NCBI GenBank assembly: GCA_036503775.1
Contig: DASXWH010000266.1
Span: forward strand, 1-64,000
Source of the DNA: Ohtaekwangia sp036503775
Lineage (GTDB): Bacteria > Bacteroidota > Bacteroidia > Cytophagales > Cyclobacteriaceae
Direction: 5' to 3'
DNA length: 64,000 bases
Positions 42,471 through 50,477 of this stretch are shown in pieces. Each line of letters begins with the position of its first letter. Positions within the stretch are counted from its first letter, which is position 1. Below the pieces are notes generated by a model. It had not been told where the DNA came from. It made no database searches and saw only the letters and a program-made list of their open reading frames with translations. The position numbers and the translations under genes were made by a program.

Positions 42471-43514
42471 TTAAATCTCATTGTTGTTTAGTGCTGCCTG
42501 GTTTCCGGAGCGTGTTAGAAATCCCCGACTGATCATTGATTCACTTTCATGGCCTTTGCGGGCTATTCTTCCTTTCTGAATATCGGGTGATGATGGAAGT
42601 AAGACATTGACAATAGCGAGTACACTACTCACAAAGCCTGGAGCCAGGCCTTGAATAATGGTGGCAAGTTTAGCACTTGGAGTTAAAATGATTTCTGCCT
42701 TACGATATTCAATACCTTCTATTATTTGTTGAGCAGCCCGTTCTGCGTGTTGAGCAGTAAGAGGAGATGAAGCAGCAATCTTAAACCAGGCATATTCTGC
42801 TTTGTGTTTTCCTTTTACAGTGATTTGTCGTGCGCTGCCTGTTCGCATAAGGTTTGGAACTACGGTGGTAACCGTGATCTTATTTTTTTTCAGTTCAGCA
42901 TGCATTCCTTCTGATAATCCCGTAAGCGCAAACTTACTGGCGGTGTATGGGAGCATGTGCGGTACCGCAATTTTTCCACCGATAGAGGTAATGTTCACAA
43001 TATGTCCGTACTTCTGAGTTTTAAAGTAGGGCAGTACTTCCTGCATACAATATAGCGCTCCCCAAAAGTTTGTTTTCATAGCCGTTTCGAAATCATCCAT
43101 TTCCATCGTCTCAAATGGTCCTACCTGAATGATGCCGGCATTGTTTATCAGTATATCGATCGTACCGTAACGTGAAATGATTGTTCGTATCATATCCCGT
43201 ACCTGGCTTCGATCCGTAATATCTGCTGAAAGGCCAAGCGCATCAACACCTAATGTTTTGAGTTCAAGTGTTGCGCGACTTAACGTAGAACTGTCGCGTG
43301 CACAGATAATAATTTTAGATCCTCTTACGGCAAGTTGCCTGGCCAGAACTAATCCGAGCCCACGTGAAGCCCCTGTGATCAGAATAACTTTTCCGCCCAG
43401 GTCCTGCCGGTTTCGTTCTGCGATCACTCGTCTGATCAATGCATATGCAGCTAGTCCCCCGGCAGCAAGAGCCAGAATCTGTCTGGTGGATATGGAGTGC
43501 GAATTATGAATCAT
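42471..43514 (-). CDS. Membrane-anchored SDR-family oxidoreductase
   Basis: Classical short-chain dehydrogenase of 347 aa (from the ATG at 43514; a further ATG at 43544 adds ten residues). An N-terminal hydrophobic helix (ILALAAGGLAAYALIRRV) anchors it. The active parts are complete: ITGASRGLGLVLARQLA, NNAGII, Ser in IVNITSIGG, and Tyr-x-x-x-Lys in LPYTASKFALTG. The C-terminal extension after residue 250 (KAEIILTPSAKLATIIQGLA) fits the DHRS7-like membrane SDRs. The substrate is unknown. It is the first gene of a three-gene minus-strand set with two small membrane proteins. Confidence 0.85.
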   Translation of the reverse strand: MIHNSHSISTRQILALAAGGLAAYALIRRVIAERNRQDLGGKVILITGASRGLGLVLARQLAVRGSKIIICARDSSTLSRATLELKTLGVDALGLSADITDRSQVRDMIRTIISRYGTIDILINNAGIIQVGPFETMEMDDFETAMKTNFWGALYCMQEVLPYFKTQKYGHIVNITSIGGKIAVPHMLPYTASKFALTGLSEGMHAELKKNKITVTTVVPNLMRTGSARQITVKGKHKAEYAWFKIAASSPLTAQHAERAAQQIIEGIEYRKAEIILTPSAKLATIIQGLAPGFVSSVLAIVNVLLPSSPDIQKGRIARKGHESESMISRGFLTRSGNQAALNNNEI

Positions 43515-43724
43515 GCGCAGTTCTTTTTTAATACGCTGCTGCAAAACTCACGCTTGACTACTATTTGATAAAAAGTAGAAAGGACAAACCATTTAGGGGA
43601 TCAAATGCTACACGATACACACAATTGTTTTAAACAACCTGCATCAAGCGGTCATCTTTCTACATTTTTCCTTCAACATGTTATTGGCAATCCTGGCATT
43701 CATATTTATGAAGTCATGATACAT

Positions 43725-43830
43725 TGATCACTAAGGAGTGATAATCGAAAGATGATAGTCTTATCGACATTTATCTGAGAATATATCCTGAAAACTTGAT
43801 CTGGGTAATACCAGCGAAAGGAAGTGGTTG
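43725..43830 (+). ncRNA. Thiamine pyrophosphate (TPP) riboswitch aptamer
   Basis: All elements of the THI-box fold can be read. P1 pairs TGATCACT (43725-43732) with AGTGGTTG (43823-43830). P2 uses GGAG.. and ATCC around the conserved CTGAGA (43774-43779). A long P3 pairs GATAA with TTATC and, inside, TCGAAAGA with TCTT-A-TCGA. The 3' half is CTTGATCTGGGTAATACCAG followed by CGAAAGGAAGTG, with P5 CTGG/CCAG and P4 CTT/AAG. P4 differs from E. coli thiM (CCU/AGG) but the pairing is kept. TATTTATG (43703-43710) could be the -7 box. An intrinsic terminator follows at 43835, so the switch works at transcription. The next gene is hsp20. Confidence 0.9.
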
Positions 43831-43834
43831 ACGT

Positions 43835-43903
43835 AAGAGGCTGCTTTCCTATATTATATGTAACAATATCGTATACCCAAAGTAGCCTCTTTTTTATTTT
43901 TTG
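43835..43903 (+). terminator. Riboswitch-controlled intrinsic terminator
   Basis: AAGAGGCTGCTTT (43835-43847) pairs with AAAGTAGCCTCTT (43879-43891) with one G-T mismatch, followed by TTTTTATTTTTT. No plus-strand protein gene precedes it, only the TPP aptamer ending 4 nt earlier. AGGAA in the aptamer's 3' end (43819-43823) can pair with TTCCT (43846-43850), giving a possible antiterminator. Confidence 0.88.
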
Positions 43904-43939
43904 AGACTTTCAATGTAGTAGTTAAAGATTTTGGATTGT

Positions 43940-44323
43940 ATGTCAGAGATGAAACGTTCGGATTGGCCCTGGGGAAACGTGTTGAATTTTGATGATGAGC
44001 AGGTTGAAAGACGTTCTATCCCGGATGTTACGATACGCGAAGAGGATAGCGTATATGAAATAGAAGTTGAGGGTTCTGACCTTGAAAAAAACGATTTTGA
44101 TTTGTTCATAGAAAATGGGCTGCTCACCGTGTCCGCATCCAGGCAAACAGATCCTGAAAAGAAAGACAAAAAGACATTTCGCTCATTTTCCCGCTCATTC
44201 AATGTTCCGGTCGATACCGATGAGGAACGGATTCAGGCAGAGTATGTGAATGGTATTTTAAAAATATCTATTCCGAAGATCAACAGGGCTTCAAAAGCCA
44301 GAAGAACTATCAAGATTTCATAA
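43940..44323 (+). CDS. Small heat-shock protein, Hsp20 / alpha-crystallin family
   Basis: ATP-independent holdase chaperone of 127 aa. The alpha-crystallin domain covers about 30-125: VTIREEDSVYEIEVEGSDLE, FDLFIENGLLTVSASRQ, FRSFSRSFNVPVDTDEERIQ, AEYVNGILKISIPK, ending in KTIKIS-like RRTIKIS. The NGxLxI/SIPK signature is intact. The start is ATG 43940 (MSEMKRSDW); a TTG at 43931 and an ATG at 43949 are alternatives. It is the first gene after a TPP riboswitch and terminator, and heads a set with the 83-aa protein, WrbA and a sugar dehydrogenase. A weak extra promoter could lie between the terminator and the ATG. Confidence 0.92.
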   Translation: MSEMKRSDWPWGNVLNFDDEQVERRSIPDVTIREEDSVYEIEVEGSDLEKNDFDLFIENGLLTVSASRQTDPEKKDKKTFRSFSRSFNVPVDTDEERIQAEYVNGILKISIPKINRASKARRTIKIS

Positions 44324-44334
44324 ACTATACTATT

Positions 44335-44586
44335 ATGAACCATGTAAAAATTTCTCAGGACGATGTCACTACTGCCCGTGATTTTAGTGAAGGAAATCCG
44401 GTTCAGGTTCGCATTATGGTGAGTCATGATGATACCAACTATCAAAAAGGACGGATGGTTAAAGTACATTATAATAATCGGGAGGCTGAAGCAGTAATTG
44501 TTTCCGAGCCGATTGTCATCAGCAGAGATCTAGAGAAAAAAAGCAAAGTGTTATCCCTGGTGGTGGAACAAGACGTGGATGCCTGA
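44335..44586 (+). CDS. Hypothetical 83-aa protein in the hsp20 operon
   Basis: No family recognised. The protein is soluble, without a signal peptide or membrane helix, and acidic-basic mixed: HVKISQDDVTTARDFSEG, VQVRIMVSHDDTNYQKGRMV, EAVIVSEPIVISRDLEKKSK. The pattern of alternating hydrophobic residues suggests a small beta-rich fold. It lies 11 nt after hsp20 and overlaps or abuts wrbA, so it is almost certainly co-transcribed and perhaps stress related. Confidence 0.65.
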   Translation: MNHVKISQDDVTTARDFSEGNPVQVRIMVSHDDTNYQKGRMVKVHYNNREAEAVIVSEPIVISRDLEKKSKVLSLVVEQDVDA

Positions 44587-44596
44587 TTTGAAAAAC

Positions 44597-45250
44597 ATGA
44601 GTAACCTGAAAACCCTGATCGTATATTATAGTTCCACGGGAGCTAACTACCAGCTGGCAACATGGGCAGGTGAAGCTGCTGAATCAGAAAGTACAGAGGT
44701 AAGACTTCGCAAGGTTGCTGAATTGGCTCCGGCCTCTGCTATTGAGAAAAATCCCGCATGGAAAAAACATTCGGAAGCAACAGCCCAGATACCTATAGCC
44801 ACTCTTCAGGACCTGGAATGGGCAGACGTTTACATTTTCAGTATTCCAACACGGTATGGAAATGTGCCTGCCCAGATAAAACAATTTCTGGATGCTACAG
44901 GCGAACTCTGGCAGAAAGGAAAACTTGCCAATAAAGTTGTAACCGCTATGTCGAGCGCAGTCAATCCGCATGGAGGACAGGAAGAAACGATTCTCGCTTT
45001 ATATACAACCATGTATCATTGGGGTGCTATTGTTGTGGCGCCTGGATATACTGATCCGATAACCTTTAAAGCTGGTGGCAATCCTTACGGTACCAGTGTA
45101 TCGGTAGATGAACAAGGGAATATGAAGGAAGATGTTCGTGATGCCGTGAAGTATCAGGCGAAGCGGGCTATCACCGTGGCGCAATGGATAAAAAGCGGAG
45201 CAACGGAGAAAGTATCCAGACGTGAACCCTCAGAAACAACAATCGCTTAA
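44597..45250 (+). CDS. wrbA: NAD(P)H:quinone oxidoreductase, WrbA family
   Basis: Flavodoxin-fold FMN enzyme that reduces quinones by two electrons and so limits oxidative stress. The 217-aa protein has the FMN phosphate loop VYYSSTGANYQLA, FSIPTRYGNVPAQIKQFLDA, the conserved AMSSAVNPHGGQEETILALY and GYTDP. The active-site His in HGGQ is intact. ATG 44597 gives MSNLKTLIVYYS, like other WrbA proteins; ATG 44579 would overlap the upstream gene by 8 nt. It has a longer C-terminal tail (KVSRREPSETTIA) than E. coli WrbA. It sits in the hsp20 operon and 3 nt before the sugar dehydrogenase gene. Confidence 0.93.
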   Translation: MSNLKTLIVYYSSTGANYQLATWAGEAAESESTEVRLRKVAELAPASAIEKNPAWKKHSEATAQIPIATLQDLEWADVYIFSIPTRYGNVPAQIKQFLDATGELWQKGKLANKVVTAMSSAVNPHGGQEETILALYTTMYHWGAIVVAPGYTDPITFKAGGNPYGTSVSVDEQGNMKEDVRDAVKYQAKRAITVAQWIKSGATEKVSRREPSETTIA

Positions 45251-45253
45251 TGT

Positions 45254-46399
45254 ATGAAGCGGTATGGGCTTCGGGTAATACCCACAAGTTTGCTTTTAGT
45301 AATGACTTTCTTTTTGAAAGCCCAGCAAATCACGAAACCACAGACAACATTCAATGATCATTATCTCGGAGAGACTCTCCTTGATAGTCTTTCCGTACCC
45401 GAAGGATTTACGATTGAGATAGCGGCTTCGAAATTACAAAGCCCGCGCATGATCTCTGTTGGTAATCCGGATGAGTTATACGTGGCGTGCTCAGAGCCAG
45501 GCGAAATTTTCCGGCTTAAAGATTATACAGGAGATGGCACCTTCGATGAAGTGAAAGCTGTAACTGCGTTACAGGGTATACAGGGCATAACGGTTCATAA
45601 AGGATTTCTCTATGCCTGCACAAACCGTGAATTAAAACGAGCTGAGATAAAACCGGATGGTACGCTGGCTCCCATGGAAACGCTGATAGATGATCTGCCT
45701 GATAATGGTTTGCATGGTGTGCGAACGGTGAATGTGGGGCCTGATGGTATGTTGTACATCGCCATGGGTACCTGCCCGGATTGTAAAACCGATTCGAATC
45801 ACGATGATATAACCATACTCAAAATGCGACCGGAAGGTAATGTACCTAAAGTGTATGCGCATGGCTTGCGAAAAACAACAAGCATAGCCTGGCATCCCGA
45901 AACCAAAGAGATGTGGGTTGTTGACCAGGGTCTTGATGTAAATCAAAATGTATCATTAGAAGAATTAACACGTATCATTGAAACCAGTGATGACCGATCT
46001 TTGGCGTTTGCTGATCAAAAAGGCCTGAACAACACAGGTCCCGGAGAAGCGGGCGCCAAACCAACTGAACCGCTCCTGACGTTGCCGCCACACAGCGAGC
46101 CGGTAAATATTATTTTTCTGGGAGAAGAAGCCCGGTTTCCAGCCGCATACCTGAATGATGCGCTCATCTCCATTCATGGTGCGTGGGACAGAGAGAATCC
46201 TCATGGATATCTCGTTAACCGTATCCGTTTTGTCAATGGAATGCCTGCCGGCATAACTGAATTCATGCATGGCTTTTTGAGTAAAGATGGTAAAACCCGG
46301 TATGGACGCCCAACCGGTCTTGCTGTATCCCCAAAGGGTTATCTCTACGTCTCAGACGATTTCAATGGCGTGATCTACAAGGTTTCAGCGCTAAAGTGA
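45254..46399 (+). CDS. PQQ-dependent sugar dehydrogenase / L-sorbosone dehydrogenase-like beta-propeller protein
   Basis: Secreted or periplasmic protein of 381 aa: signal peptide (about 1-23, ending FFLKAQ), then a six-bladed propeller of the soluble glucose/sorbosone dehydrogenase family. Seen are LDSLSVPEGFTIEIAASKLQ at the start of the propeller, PDGMLYIAMGTCPDC, GHGLRKTT-like AHGLRKTTSIAWHPETKEMW and the closing RPTGLAVSPKGYLYVSDDFN. PQQ use is a family property and not proven by these motifs; the residues that bind PQQ cannot be assigned from sequence alone. It is the last gene of the hsp20-wrbA set; its stop directly abuts that of ligD on the other strand. Confidence 0.82.
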   Translation: MKRYGLRVIPTSLLLVMTFFLKAQQITKPQTTFNDHYLGETLLDSLSVPEGFTIEIAASKLQSPRMISVGNPDELYVACSEPGEIFRLKDYTGDGTFDEVKAVTALQGIQGITVHKGFLYACTNRELKRAEIKPDGTLAPMETLIDDLPDNGLHGVRTVNVGPDGMLYIAMGTCPDCKTDSNHDDITILKMRPEGNVPKVYAHGLRKTTSIAWHPETKEMWVVDQGLDVNQNVSLEELTRIIETSDDRSLAFADQKGLNNTGPGEAGAKPTEPLLTLPPHSEPVNIIFLGEEARFPAAYLNDALISIHGAWDRENPHGYLVNRIRFVNGMPAGITEFMHGFLSKDGKTRYGRPTGLAVSPKGYLYVSDDFNGVIYKVSALK

Positions 46400-48934
46400 T
46401 CACGATTCCAAACGCGAAATACATTTCATCAGGTTTGTTTTTTCTTTCAACACCGGTAAAAACAAATCTCCTTTTTTCTCCACCCTTTTTAGAATGTTGA
46501 AAATGGTGAAGTCGGAAGGATGTAATCCGGATTTTACTTCTTTCCAATCCAACGGGGCAGAGACGCTAGCACCAGGTACCGGGCGGGCGCTGTACACAGA
46601 GGCAAGCGTTTGTCCGCGTTTATTCTGTAGATGATCCAGGTATATTCTTCCTTTTCGTTTGCTGAGCGGTCGTTCTACCGTGGTAGTTTCGGGTAGCAAT
46701 TGATTGGTCAGAACGGCAATCAGTTCTGCAAATGGTCTGATCTGTTCATAGGTGTAAACCGCATGAAGGGGTATATATATGTGTAACCCGGAAGCACCGG
46801 ATGTTTTGCAATAACCCTTTGCCCCGGCCCGGTCCAGCACTTCTTTTACAGCCTGAGCCGTTTCGATCACCTGCTCAAAGTCATTATTCTCTGATGGATC
46901 AATATCCATGATCAGGTAATCCGGGTTATCGAGATGTTTGGTGGTGGAGTTCCAGGGGTTGATCTCAATGCAGCCCAGGTTATTCAGGTAGGTAAGGGTA
47001 GCCTGGTCATTGCAGAGAATGTAATCAACGTCTTTGTTTGTGCTTTCGGAATGAATCAAAATGCTCTTTACCCAGGAGGGTGCTTCATCACCGGCATCCT
47101 TGTGAAAGAATCCTTTGTCTGTAATTCCATTCGGGTTTCGCTTCAGGGATTGAGGACGATCCTTCAGATAAGGCAAAATATATTTTCCCATCTGCGTGTA
47201 GTAAGCAATAAGTTCTCCTTTGGTAATCTGATCATCCGGCCAGTACAGCTTGTTGAGATTCGTGAGCTGCAGTGTGTGATTGTTAATGGAGACCTTTGGA
47301 TTTTCGGTAGCGTCAGCCTTAGGCTTTATGACCCGTGAAGTTTTTTTTACAGCCTTCTTGGCATTTGTTGCTTTTTCTTTCTGCGCTGACTTCACTGACT
47401 TGTCAATATGATCAGCTTCTTTGGCAGATTTATCGATGCGTAATCCCATAAATACCGGCTGTCTTAAAATTCCTTCTTCGGTTTCTTCGGCAAATTTTAT
47501 TTCACAAACCAAAACCGGATCCACCCACGTCACCGCAGCGTTTACCGGTACCTTCTGATCAAACGGTGATGTTGCACGGACCAGCGGTTGAAGTTTTTGA
47601 TAAACCTCCTTCAGAATTTTTTCGGTGAACCCCGTACCGGTGTGCCCGATGTATTTCAATTTGTTCCGCGAACGAATCCCGAGTAACAACGCTCCAAAGT
47701 GATTGCGGCTTCCACGTGGTGCAGTATACCCCGCAATGATAGCTTCCTGTGTGTTGTGATGTTTGATCTTAAGCCAGTCACCACTTCTTTTACCGGGTGT
47801 GTATAAACTATCGGCCCGCTTGGCGATCATACCTTCAATATCCATCTTCACCACATTGGCAAAAAAATCTTTCCCGTGCTCTTCAACATGATCCGAATAC
47901 CGGATGATCTCGGATTCGGGAATGACTTTCTCGGCAATTCTTTTCCGCTCCAGCAACGGTAAATCCGTGATGTCTTTCCCTTTATAAGAGATGCAATCAA
48001 ATACATAGTAGAGCAGAGGGAGCGAATGATTGTCTCCATACTGCTGCAACTTTTGAAAGGACGGCCGGTTGTCTTTATCGATCACCACCACCTCACCATC
48101 CAGGATCACATCGCTTTTTATTTTTTTAAGTTCATTGACTATAGCTGGATAAAGTTGTGCAAAGGACAATCCGTTCCGTGAATAGAACCGAACCTCTTTA
48201 CGGTTCACTTCAGCAACCGCGCGGTATCCATCCCATTTGATCTCAAATATCCAGTTTGGATCATCAAAGGGTTGTGTGTCAAGCTGGGCCATCATCGGTA
48301 CAATGAAGTGCGTTAACTTTTCACCTTTTGCTCCACGTACAGACCGGATCGTTCGCGGTGCATCATCTTTAACGGATTTCTGTTTTGGCGGTAAGGAAGA
48401 ACGGTGTTCATCCGGATCATAGGGTTTATCAACTGCATATTCATCTTTGTGCTTGATCAATAACCAGTTTTTATCCTTCCCGTCTTTCAACCTTACCAGT
48501 GCGAATGAACCTTTTAGTTTTTTTCCCGACAAGGTGAATTTTAAGCTTCCCGCGTGCAACGCTTTTGTTAACTCCTTCTGAGCATCACCGGTTGTGTTTT
48601 CGGGTTCATACGTACCGTTATCCCAGATCTCTACTGTTCCTGCGCCATAATTTCCTTCGGGAATCTCTCCTTCAAATTTTCCATACGTGAGCGGATGATC
48701 CTCTACCTGAATGGCCAGACGCTTGTCTGCTGGATTCAGCGAGGGTCCTTTCGGAACAGCCCAGCTTTTCAGTACCCCATTCAATTCCAGCCTGAAATCA
48801 AAATGCAGGTGAGAAGCATCGTGACGCTGGACAACAAATGTTAAAATCTTTTTTCGTGGCGCAGCTTTACTTTTTCCGGAAGGTTCCGGTGTTCTTTTGA
48901 AGTGCCGTTTCTGGTTGTATACACGTAAGGACAT
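46400..48934 (-). CDS. ligD: DNA ligase D (3'-phosphoesterase, ligase and polymerase)
   Basis: Multifunctional enzyme of bacterial non-homologous end joining, 844 aa, with domain order phosphoesterase-ligase-polymerase. The phosphoesterase (about 1-165) has FVVQRHDASHLHFDFRLELN and EDHPLTYGKFEGEIPEGNYG. The ligase has the adenylated Lys in EIKWDGYRAVAEV near 232 and later motifs (DGEVVVIDKDNRPSF, EGMIAKRADS, GDWLKIKHH). A Lys-rich linker near 505-545 leads to the polymerase (about 555-844) with the metal motif LIMDIDPSE and LSKRKGRIYLDHLQNKRGQT. All active residues look intact. Its ATG overlaps the ku stop (ATGA), so the two form a repair operon. Confidence 0.95.
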   Translation of the reverse strand: MSLRVYNQKRHFKRTPEPSGKSKAAPRKKILTFVVQRHDASHLHFDFRLELNGVLKSWAVPKGPSLNPADKRLAIQVEDHPLTYGKFEGEIPEGNYGAGTVEIWDNGTYEPENTTGDAQKELTKALHAGSLKFTLSGKKLKGSFALVRLKDGKDKNWLLIKHKDEYAVDKPYDPDEHRSSLPPKQKSVKDDAPRTIRSVRGAKGEKLTHFIVPMMAQLDTQPFDDPNWIFEIKWDGYRAVAEVNRKEVRFYSRNGLSFAQLYPAIVNELKKIKSDVILDGEVVVIDKDNRPSFQKLQQYGDNHSLPLLYYVFDCISYKGKDITDLPLLERKRIAEKVIPESEIIRYSDHVEEHGKDFFANVVKMDIEGMIAKRADSLYTPGKRSGDWLKIKHHNTQEAIIAGYTAPRGSRNHFGALLLGIRSRNKLKYIGHTGTGFTEKILKEVYQKLQPLVRATSPFDQKVPVNAAVTWVDPVLVCEIKFAEETEEGILRQPVFMGLRIDKSAKEADHIDKSVKSAQKEKATNAKKAVKKTSRVIKPKADATENPKVSINNHTLQLTNLNKLYWPDDQITKGELIAYYTQMGKYILPYLKDRPQSLKRNPNGITDKGFFHKDAGDEAPSWVKSILIHSESTNKDVDYILCNDQATLTYLNNLGCIEINPWNSTTKHLDNPDYLIMDIDPSENNDFEQVIETAQAVKEVLDRAGAKGYCKTSGASGLHIYIPLHAVYTYEQIRPFAELIAVLTNQLLPETTTVERPLSKRKGRIYLDHLQNKRGQTLASVYSARPVPGASVSAPLDWKEVKSGLHPSDFTIFNILKRVEKKGDLFLPVLKEKTNLMKCISRLES

Positions 48935-49713
48935 CAGGATGCTTTTTTAATACTCGCTTTCAGTTGACTCATCAGGTCTTCCGTTTTACGGTGCGTCACT
49001 TTTAATTCAGGATAAGTTTCTTTCTTTTTACCCTTGCCTTTTGTTTTCGCTTTGGCCTGAATGAGTTTCAGTAAATCACTCGAGTAAGTGTCTTTAAATT
49101 TGGTCAGATCAAATTTTGCTGTCAGCTGATCGATCAGAGCCATGGCCATTTTTAATTCTGTAGGTTTTGGTTTGGCGCTTTTCGGAACGGCAAGCTCTTT
49201 AGCATCACGGATCTCTTCAGCATAACGAATAGTATTCAACACAACAACGTTTTCAAAAGGACGCAACACGCAGAGATGTTCCTTGTTTCGTAAAACAAAA
49301 CTACCGATACCGGCTTTTTTACTTTTTTCAAGAGCTTCCTTGAAAAGTGAGTAAGCCCGTAATCCGGATTTCTCGGGAGCCAGAAAATAAGGGTTTTCAA
49401 AATAAATGCTTTCGATCTCCTCTTCTTTTACAAAGTCAGTGATCTCTATTACTGAACTTTTCTTTGGGCTGGCACGCTTAAAATCCTCATCGGTAAGAAT
49501 AACATAATCGCCTTTATACTTATACCCCTTAACGATGTTCTTCCATTCTACTTCCCTTCCCGTACTTTCATTTACCCGTTTGAAATGAATGTTGGAGAGA
49601 TCTTTCTTGTCGAGCATGTCCAGGTCCAGTTCACTCTGTTGTGAAGCGCTGTATAGTTTCACGGGAATATTCACGAGACCAAAACCAATTGCACCTGTCC
49701 AGATAGCTCTCAT
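48934..49713 (-). CDS. ku: Ku DNA end-binding protein
   Basis: Homodimeric ring protein that binds double-strand DNA ends and recruits LigD. The 259-aa protein begins MRAIWTGAIGFGLVNIPVKL, the universal bacterial Ku start, and has KRVNESTGREVEWKNIVKGY, IEITDFVKEEEI, FENPYFLAPEKSG and LAVPKSAKPKPTELKMAMAL. A Lys-rich C-terminal tail (IQAKAKTKGKGKKKETYPEL) may contact DNA or LigD. The start at 49713 is firm; the frame to 49791 adds a hydrophobic stretch foreign to Ku. It heads ku-ligD on the minus strand, divergent from the CinA-like gene. Confidence 0.95.
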   Translation of the reverse strand: MRAIWTGAIGFGLVNIPVKLYSASQQSELDLDMLDKKDLSNIHFKRVNESTGREVEWKNIVKGYKYKGDYVILTDEDFKRASPKKSSVIEITDFVKEEEIESIYFENPYFLAPEKSGLRAYSLFKEALEKSKKAGIGSFVLRNKEHLCVLRPFENVVVLNTIRYAEEIRDAKELAVPKSAKPKPTELKMAMALIDQLTAKFDLTKFKDTYSSDLLKLIQAKAKTKGKGKKKETYPELKVTHRKTEDLMSQLKASIKKAS

Positions 49714-49868
49714 AACGAATTTTTTTATGCTGCAAAAAATCATCAAAAAAATTATGCCAGCGGATTTAACGGTGGGGATTATTATGCTCATTGCGTACAG
49801 GCAAAAACAGAATGGAGATTATTTCTTCGGGTATATTCTTTTGAACTCGATCAATGAACCTATAGATC

Positions 49869-50393
49869 ATGTACAATACTCAGAACATCACTACTATCCG
49901 ACAGCATTTATTGACGCGGGAAGAAACAGTGGCTGTGGCGGAAAGTGTAACCTCAGGACATATTCAGGCAGCTCTTTCACTGGCCGATGGCGCTATCCGT
50001 TTTTTTCAAGGTGGAATTACCGCCTATAACCTCGGACAAAAAACAAAACATCTGCACGTTGATCCCATTCACGCGCTGGCTTCCAATTGTGTTTCTGAAA
50101 AGGTCGCCAATGAAATGGCCTTACACGTATGCACCATGTTTTCCAGCGACTGGGGGATTGGTATTACCGGTTACGCAACGCCTGTTCCGGAGTTGAATAT
50201 CAATCACCTTTTTGCTTTTTATGCCTTTGCCTACCATGGAAAAATTGTACACGCCAGGAGAATAGACAGTCGCGTTCAGCCTGTGCTTTCGGTTCAACAG
50301 TATTTTACCGATTCGGTGCTGGAAGATTTCATTCATTGCCTGCATCCTGAGCTGAAAATGGTCCAAGGTTTCTCCGCACCTGAGAAATTGTAA
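49869..50393 (+). CDS. Degenerate CinA C-terminal domain (PncC-like) protein
   Basis: The 174-aa protein has the fold of nicotinamide-nucleotide amidohydrolase (PncC/CinA C-terminal domain): VAVAESVTSGHIQAALSLAD, IRFFQGGITAYNLGQKTKHL, VANEMALHVCTMFSSDWGIG. Key segments are changed. The usual ESCTGG reads ESVTSG, and GITGIAGPGGGT reads GITGYATPVPE. It therefore may be inactive as an amidohydrolase or have a new role. TTCTTTTG at 49836-49843 is a one-mismatch -7 box. Its neighbours are ku-ligD, divergent. Confidence 0.8.
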   Translation: MYNTQNITTIRQHLLTREETVAVAESVTSGHIQAALSLADGAIRFFQGGITAYNLGQKTKHLHVDPIHALASNCVSEKVANEMALHVCTMFSSDWGIGITGYATPVPELNINHLFAFYAFAYHGKIVHARRIDSRVQPVLSVQQYFTDSVLEDFIHCLHPELKMVQGFSAPEKL

Positions 50394-50398
50394 GAACG

Positions 50399-50476
50399 AT
50401 GATCAATGTTTCCGACCATCAAGGCAACGAACACAAAATTCTGGAGGTAAAGGATATCCGGAAACTGGGTATCTGA
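50399..50476 (+). CDS. Possible 25-aa microprotein
   Basis: An ATG 5 nt after the CinA-like stop opens a frame for MINVSDHQGNEHKILEVKDI and then RKLGI, ending with TGA 1 nt before the FkbM stop on the other strand. Its mixed charged composition and close fit between two genes are protein-like. Length is too short to be sure; it may be non-coding. Confidence 0.3.
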   Translation: MINVSDHQGNEHKILEVKDIRKLGI

Positions 50477-50477
50477 T

